Positions 58,501 to 64,000 of a stretch of 64,000 nucleotides of DNA are shown here, in pieces. The notes under the pieces were generated by a model. The model saw only the letters and a program-made list of their open reading frames with translations. It did not search any database and was not told the origin of the DNA. Position 1 is the stretch's first letter. Each line of letters starts with the position of its first letter. Source of the DNA: Mucidula mucida (lineage: Eukaryota; Basidiomycota; Agaricomycetes; Agaricales; Physalacriaceae); assembly GCA_015501055.1 (NCBI GenBank), contig JADNYV010000017.1:62001-126000 (forward strand). The letters run 5' to 3'. Position numbers and translations under genes: made by a program.

Positions 58501-59985
58501 GGCTGGTAAAAGCAGCTTTAGTTGGGCTTGGGGATTAGACGGTACTACAGAGGAGCGTGAACGGTGATTCACTTTTCTGATGTGGTCGTGTTCCGGGTTA
58601 CTGATACTTGAATAGAGGAATTACCATGGACATTGCTTTGCAGTCTCTACGGACGCCACATCGACAGGTCACGATTCTAGATGCACCTGGTCATAAGGAT
58701 TTTGTGCCGAACATGATTTCTGGCGCGTCGCAAGCGGATTGTGCGTTATTAGTCGTGGACGCCTCGCATGGGGAGTTTGAGGCTGGGTTTGATCGCGGAG
58801 GACAAACGCGGGAGCACTTGATTCTTGTGAGGAGTCTCGGTGTTTCGCAGGTCGTTGTTGCTGTGAACAAGCTCGATATGGTCCGTTCACCCTTTTTGTC
58901 GCTGGTCGTTTCGTTGATCGTCCTTGGCTATATAGGTTCGATGGGACCGAGATCGGTTTGAAGACATCTGTAGTCAGATGCGGCCCTTCTTGTTGCAGTC
59001 GGGTTTTCATCCGTCGAAAACGCAGTTCGTTCCTGTGGGAGCGATGGATGGCATTAATTTGGTGGAGATATCTGGCGCGGCGGAATTGACGTCGTGGTAT
59101 AAAGGCCCGACGTTGGTTGATTGTCTTGGTGAGTAGCATGAAAGTTTAATGTGCATGATAGTTTAACGTCTTTCCCAGATAAACTTGAACCCCCGTCTCG
59201 AGATATAGTGTCGCCATTAAGGTTTCCTATCTCGAATATCTTCAAGGGGCAGAGTGCTGGTATTGGGGTTACTGGACGACTCTGTAGTGGTGTCGTTCAA
59301 GTCGGGGAACGGCTGCGGGTGCTGCCTGGTGATGAAACCGCTGCTGTAAAATGTAAGTATCCTTCTTATTGCTCAACGTGATGATCATATCTTGCACAGC
59401 CATAGAGGCGGAAGAAGAAAATGTTCCCTGGGCGATGGCTGGCCAGAACACGACGTTGTTTTTAACAGGGATAGATGCGATTCATCTTTCTATTGGAACG
59501 GTGTTGTGTCCGCCCACGGATGTTGTTCCCCTGGCCACGATCTTCACTGCACGGATCATTATCTTTGATGTTCAAGTTCCGATTACTGCTGGTGCATCGG
59601 TGAGGATTGCTTCAGTTTTTCCCAAGGCCTTTACTTACATCGTATGTTAGGTTGAGCTGTTCCACCATTCTCGTGATGTGCCAGCTACGGTGTCAAGTCT
59701 GTTAACGACGCTTGATAGAGCGTCTGGAGCGGTGATCAAGAAGAAACCTCGGTAGACTTCTTTTCATTGTTTTCTTAGGGCAAGACTGACTCTTGCAGAG
59801 TACTAACAAAGGGCACGTCCGCTGAAGTACAGATCTCTCTGCGGTCTACGTCGTTGTCTAGTGCGTCGACAGCGCGGCCTATTCCACTGGAAAGCTTTTC
59901 AGTGAACAAGGATATGGGTCGGATACTTTTGCGTAGAGGAGGCGAGACGATTGGTGCTGGTATAGTTTTAGAAATATTTGGTTAA
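55554..59985 (+). CDS. HBS1: Ribosome-rescue GTPase Hbs1, two frameshifts
   Basis: Hbs1 with Dom34 recognises stalled ribosomes and triggers no-go and non-stop mRNA decay. The start [20 protein letters not shown] and the following acidic block with [20 protein letters not shown] form the Hbs1 N-domain. A long disordered linker follows, then KHRVPDW and [15 protein letters not shown]. The G domain has [55 protein letters not shown] and [10 protein letters not shown]. Domains 2 and 3 end [20 protein letters not shown]. Nucleotide-binding motifs are intact. Frame changes without an intron are needed in the linker (between 56520 and 56720) and at 57774/57775, each consistent with one missing base. 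The linker is unusually long compared with yeast Hbs1, judged by eye. Confidence 0.9.
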
Positions 59986-60395
59986 AAGGTGGTTGTGATG
60001 TACACGGTCTGTTGTATTACTCTCGAACGTGCATATATGTAAAAGCGTGTAGTCACTGGACCTTGGGTCACTCGTATTTGCAAAATTAAGGCCGCTCTAG
60101 TCGAGGCTGAGAGAAAGGCCGCGCAGCTCGACTACGAAATGTAGGGTCTCGTTCGGAGCTTGAAGACCAAGGACCAGACCATGCAAGAGTGTGGCGTGAA
60201 GATTGAGCTGTTGGAGAGGCGTATAGAGGCCGTGAACTTGAAGAAGCAGGCAGACGCCCTCGTGATCAGGCGGGAAACAGAATGCAAATCCGCATGACGT
60301 AAGGTCCTTCATCACAGCTACCGTGACTCGAAGACGCCACATAAATTTGACTCGGTTTTGACAACTTGTCTACTTCCCCACCACTGGTCCTCAAC
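59986..60395. other. Intergenic between HBS1 and ArgRS gene
   Basis: About 410 bp holding the coiled-coil relic and presumably the ArgRS promoter. Confidence 0.45.
60067..60297 (+). pseudogene. Coiled-coil relic resembling dynactin p150 (tentative)
   Basis: A plus-strand stretch reads KAALVEAERKAAQLDYEM, then stop (TAG at 60142-60144), then LVRSLKTKDQTMQECG and KIELLERRIEAV, ending in KKQADALVIRR. This heptad-rich text resembles the coiled coil of fungal dynactin p150-Glued as I remember it. It has no start, is interrupted by a stop, and is isolated between HBS1 and the ArgRS gene, so it appears to be an inserted gene fragment. Assignment to dynactin rather than another coiled-coil protein is uncertain. 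Confidence 0.4.
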
Positions 60396-62652
60396 ATGTC
60401 AGTCCCCGGTCTGGAGCCATCAGCTTCGGTTTTAGATGCATTTCGCCTCTCAGTGGCTGAGTCTGTTGCTCGAATTCTTGACATATCTCTAGACCTTGCA
60501 TACTCTGGTGCCGATCTTGGGAAGAAAGGTGTAGACTTCACCGTCGCTGTGCCTCGCTTTCGCCTCAAATCCAAACCTCAAGATCTGGTGAAACAAATAG
60601 AAACAGAGGTTCGGCCTCCTTGCAGGACGCTTGACATGGACTCACTTTTGACTACTTAGTTTTCGCCTACGGAATACATCGACCGGGTTACAATTGATGG
60701 CGTTTTCGCCCATTGCTACTCGAACACTAACAAACTCAACCGCTTTGTCCTCGATCAAATAAGCGAGCTTTCCAAACCGACGTCTACGCATCTTCATGGA
60801 ACCTATGGTACCAATAGCTCTGGAAAAGGCAGGACCATCATAGTAGAATTTTTGAGCCCAAATATCGCAAAACCCTTCCATGCTGGTCAGCTCCTATTCT
60901 GAGTCTGCTGTTCCTTTCACGAATCAATTTTTGGACAGACCATCTTCGGAGCACCATCATCGGCACCTTTCTCTCCAACCTGTATGCTGCGAACGGCTGG
61001 TCGGTCGTGCGCATGAACTAGTGAGCACTATATTTGCCAATGGCATCTACTCGAGTTTAACCCGCCGCGCGAGCCAGCTTGGGAGATTGGGGCAAGCAGT
61101 TTGGTAGATTTCTTCCCCTCTCTTTCCCCTTTGATCCTGATCCATCTTTCGGTAGGTCTGCTTGCAGTCGGATTTGCCAAGTATGGCTCCGAGGACAAGT
61201 TACAAGCAAGCCCAATCATGCATCTATTCGACGTCTATGTTGCTGTTAACAAAGACGTCAGAGCAGAAGAGGCCGACTCAGGGCAATCCCCTACGAAGAA
61301 CAGGCCAAAGAGATATTTCGCCGAATGAAAAAAGGTATCAATGTTTGTGCGTTGACCATCTTTTGTGTACTGATTTGTACGCAGGAGATGAAGAGATGCT
61401 TGCACTCTGGCGACGCTTTCGTGACATGTCCATCAAGGCCTACAAGACCGTGTACGAACGGCTAAACGTAGCTTTCGATGTGTACTCGGGAGAATCGATG
61501 GTAACTTCTGAGAACATAGATACTTCAATGAAGTGCCTCAGGGAACGGGATCTCTTAGTGGAAAAGTATACGTGGGAGAGCAAGCGGGATCGCGACTACA
61601 AGGTAGAAGGTACTCAACCAACCGACGAAAAGCCCGCCTATGCTGTGGATCTTTCCAAGTGGAAAATGGGAAAACCGGTGGTGCAAAAAGCAGGTAAGCT
61701 TTCTGACACTTGAATACTTTGTTGCGGTATTCACCCGAGGTCGGTCGTAAGATGGCACTACGATTTATATGGTACGCGATATTGCGGGAGCTATGCAACG
61801 ATATGAAAAGTACCACTTTGATAAAATGGTGAGTTTATCCGACACTGCAGAAATCTAGCAGCTACCCAAACTCTGGAAAGGTGTACGTCGTTGGTGACCA
61901 ACAGGATTTACATTGCTCTCAATTCTTCAAAATACTCGAAGTAATGGGCGCGCCATGCGCCGGAAGGCTTGAGCATATCAACTTTGGAAAGGTTCAGGGC
62001 ATGAGTACTCGCAATGGTGAAGTCAAATTTCTCGACGAAATCTTGGACATGGCACAGGAGGCCATGTTTACACAAATGTCAACCAACGAACACAAGTTCA
62101 GTGACGTTGATGATCCGACTTTCACCAGTGATCAGATTGGAATGACTTGCGTGAAGATACAAGACATGCAGGCGAAAAGGTCCATTACAGTCTTGATAAT
62201 CTTCTTTCTTAATGACATCGTTTGAAGGCGACACGGGGGCGTACCTGCAATACGCTCAAGGCTATGCTCCGTGGCGCGAAAGGTTGCAGACGAAACGGTT
62301 TTGCGAGACGATGCCAGCACTATCGACACCGATTTGTTGGTCGAACCGAAGGCCCGCGAGTTAATTTTCCTCCTCGCCACATTTCCAGATGCTGTGCGAA
62401 TGGCTTTGAAGATCTCAGAGCCAAGTACCATCGTCACCTACTGCTTCAGGTACATCGAATTCACTCCGTTTTGCGGCAGTTCGCTAACTTCAGAGCAGAC
62501 TAAGTCATCTTATCTCTGCGTGGGAGACATTGATCGTGAAGGGGCAGGCCTCTGAGGTTGCGCACGCTCGGTTATATCTCTTCACGTGTGCACGGGTGGT
62601 GTTGGCGAGCGCCATGCGACTTCTCTCACTCACTCCTATAGAACGTATGTAG
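60396..62652 (+). CDS. Arginyl-tRNA synthetase, possibly decaying (HIGH motif altered)
   Basis: Class I synthetase charging tRNA-Arg. The start at 60396 gives [20 protein letters not shown]. Blocks: [35 protein letters not shown], then across an intron [20 protein letters not shown] and [115 protein letters not shown] and a C-terminus ending [10 protein letters not shown]. Family and completeness are clear. However, the HIGH-type motif reads H-A-D-H where Gly is expected, and the frame jumps near 61294, 62182, 62211 and 62258, each fitting one missing base. It may be a second, decaying copy or a functional gene carrying sequence errors. Its stop is 21 bp from that of the convergent CHAT gene. 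Confidence 0.8.
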
Positions 62653-62673
62653 TCACCCTTATTTGCTCATTGT

Positions 62674-64000
62674 TTAAGCACCGATGTGAATGTACGGAAC
62701 CCAAGTAAAGAACTCCCTCTCGCCCGCTTTCGCCCGCAGACGTTCAGCAGCGATGTCCAATGCCAGCGCTGATTCCTTGTGATCCGGTCTGTCCTTCCCC
62801 TTCCTCAACAGATACCCATAAACGTCAGCAGCAACCTCGGGAGCATACTTATCTTTAATAGACCACATGGTCGCGATCACGCTACGATACCCAGCGAGCA
62901 ACATACCCGCTGCCAGATGAACAGACTCCGATGGTAGCTTTGCGTGGCCGGTCGCTGTTTGACATGCAGATAAGTACGCAAATTCGGCATGGGGAAGGTC
63001 GAGTGAAGCAAAGTCAGTAAGTTTTACGCAGGTCCCGTCCTGTAAGATCAACGCGCTTTCCGTAGGATTCTCCGCGTTCTGGATTCCGTGACACGCAAAA
63101 TGTACCCAAGAGGCGCGCTTCATGGCCCCTAGAACTCGGTCGGCCGTTGCCTGATTCTCCCTAATCGCAACAATCTCGCACCCAGCAGATTCTGCGCACT
63201 TTTCGATGTGGGCTAGCTCCTTCTGGGTACCGTTAATAGAACCGTATCCTTGAGGTGTCGCACTCGAAATTGCCAGAATATTGGGCTTCTGGGTAGACGA
63301 AGGAGGACGAATGATGGAGCTGAGGGTCGGGATGTACGATGAGATAACGAAGTCGTACACCTTATGTCCCTTCTGCGAGCTGCTATAGTCGCCAGCAGCG
63401 TGAAGGGGGAGGAAAGTAAGTCGTCCAGTTGGACACCAGCGAACCCTTGGTCGCGGACCACCTGTTGTTCCCTAGAATTCAGCATCCACTTTATGAGCGC
63501 CCGTTACAGAAATCCAAAACACACATACAGTGAACAAGAGTGGTCGTTCCTCCTGACACGAGACCAGTATAGGTAAGACTATTTGATACCACAATTCAGA
63601 TAAAATGACCATGAACTTTGCATTTGGATCAAGCGCTTCCTGTAATGGTTTACGAACGACCCAGCGTACAGGCTCAGGAGATCGAGTGAGTTCCACTAAC
63701 TCCATGTACGTTTTGCCTACGTTCGAGATGAAGTCGACGTCGGCACGGAGAGGAACATGATGTATGGAGCTGTCGCTTCCTGCCGAAGGAGGAAAGATGA
63801 CAAGAGCATCGCATCTTCTCCAGTCAACGTTTATGATGACAATGACTGAGTCATCTGCAGCGGCAGCGAGATACGCGTACTCCTTGGGCATAAGGAAGTC
63901 CTCGAACCCTCGCAGCCTCCTGGCCTCGGCTACTCCCGCCTCCCATTTCGTGACCAGCTCGCGGTGTTTCTCGTCTTCCGATGTGTCTTCGCCGGGCAAC
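62674..64000 (-). CDS. CHAT-domain (caspase-like protease fold) protein, 5' part beyond window
   Basis: CHAT domains are clan CD cysteine-protease folds found in separase-like and regulatory proteins; in fungi they often follow TPR arrays. Minus strand from the right edge: an N-terminal part (EARRLRGFEDFLMPKEYAYL, NVDWRRCDALVIFPPS, TYMELVELTRSPEPVRWVVR), then after introns RWCPTGRLTFLPLHAAGDYS, DFVISSYIPTLSSIIRPPSS and LAISSATPQGYGSINGTQKE. The catalytic His lies in WVHFACHG (His codon at 63088-63090) and the catalytic Cys in YLSACQTATG (62962-62964). It ends REFFTWVPYIHIGA. Both catalytic residues are present, so proteolytic activity is plausible. The N-terminal region, where TPRs would be, lies outside the window. 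No frame problem is seen. Confidence 0.85.

Noticed and set aside
60880..60980. Reading the ArgRS HIGH exon without splicing
   Set aside because: The unspliced frame meets a stop immediately; the intron removes it and continues with the conserved HLRSTIIG block.

Overview
The window looks like nuclear DNA of a filamentous basidiomycete, most likely an agaricomycete (mushroom-forming fungus). Genes are dense and lie on both strands. Nearly every one is cut by many 45-70 nt GT-AG introns, and the proteins read like fungal housekeeping and accessory proteins. I see no operons, ribosome binding sites, CRISPR arrays or convincing tRNA/rRNA genes. All calls come from reading frames, splice junctions and motifs by eye; no database search or alignment was run.

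Layout, left to right. 1-5.6 kb: truncated Rab GTPase, RPS7, a mitochondrial PPR protein and RPL3, all on minus. 5.9-8.1 kb: an endocytic EH-domain/coiled-coil protein on plus. 8.2-12.0 kb: a DUF3533/SNG1 membrane protein, beside a relic of a second copy of its last exon, and a DUF1479 (YbiU-like) protein, both on minus. 12.5-16.5 kb: the replication-checkpoint mediator MRC1. 16.5-19.4 kb: gene-poor, with one doubtful small gene. 19.4-24.8 kb: a tandem pair of FAD-linked oxidases, the first dead and the second nearly intact. 25.2-28.8 kb: PHO81. 28.9-31.6 kb: an ABC half-transporter. 31.9-33.0 kb: GTP cyclohydrolase I. 33.2-40.3 kb: THO2. 41.5-43.0 kb: a GH105-like six-hairpin glycosidase. 43.0-45.3 kb: a Zn2Cys6 regulator. 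45.8-46.9 kb: proteasome alpha-6. 47.0-49.2 kb: COX15 and a mitochondrial BolA protein sharing a promoter. 49.3-55.4 kb: an EFM6-like methyltransferase, a hypothetical protein, a CBM48/AMPK1 glycogen-binding-type protein, a UPF0303-type protein and mitochondrial SSB. 55.6-60.0 kb: HBS1. 60.1-62.7 kb: a dynactin-like relic and an arginyl-tRNA synthetase. 62.7-64 kb: the end of a CHAT-protease-domain protein.

Functional themes. Mitochondrial upkeep is well represented: the PPR protein, COX15, BolA and SSB. Gene expression and quality control appear as RPS7, RPL3, THO2, HBS1, EFM6, ArgRS and PRE5. Nutrient sensing is represented by PHO81, whose promoter carries three PHO4-type motifs. Neighbours are mostly divergent or tail-to-tail pairs with 20-250 bp between them, so promoter and terminator sharing is common.

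The most consequential observation concerns the sequence itself. In at least ten otherwise convincing genes the correct protein jumps frame at points where no intron fits. In about twenty of these jumps the downstream frame is recovered by supposing one missing base; only two or three go the other way. Essential genes such as PRE5, COX15 and HBS1 are affected, so single-base deletion errors in the assembly are more likely than gene death. The first FAD oxidase is different: it carries an independent nonsense codon, a 7-bp deletion and loss of the flavin-linking histidine, so it is a true pseudogene. I did not find a clearly undescribed biological system. The best candidates for follow-up are the CHAT protein at the right edge, the FAD-oxidase tandem, and the ArgRS copy with an altered HIGH motif.
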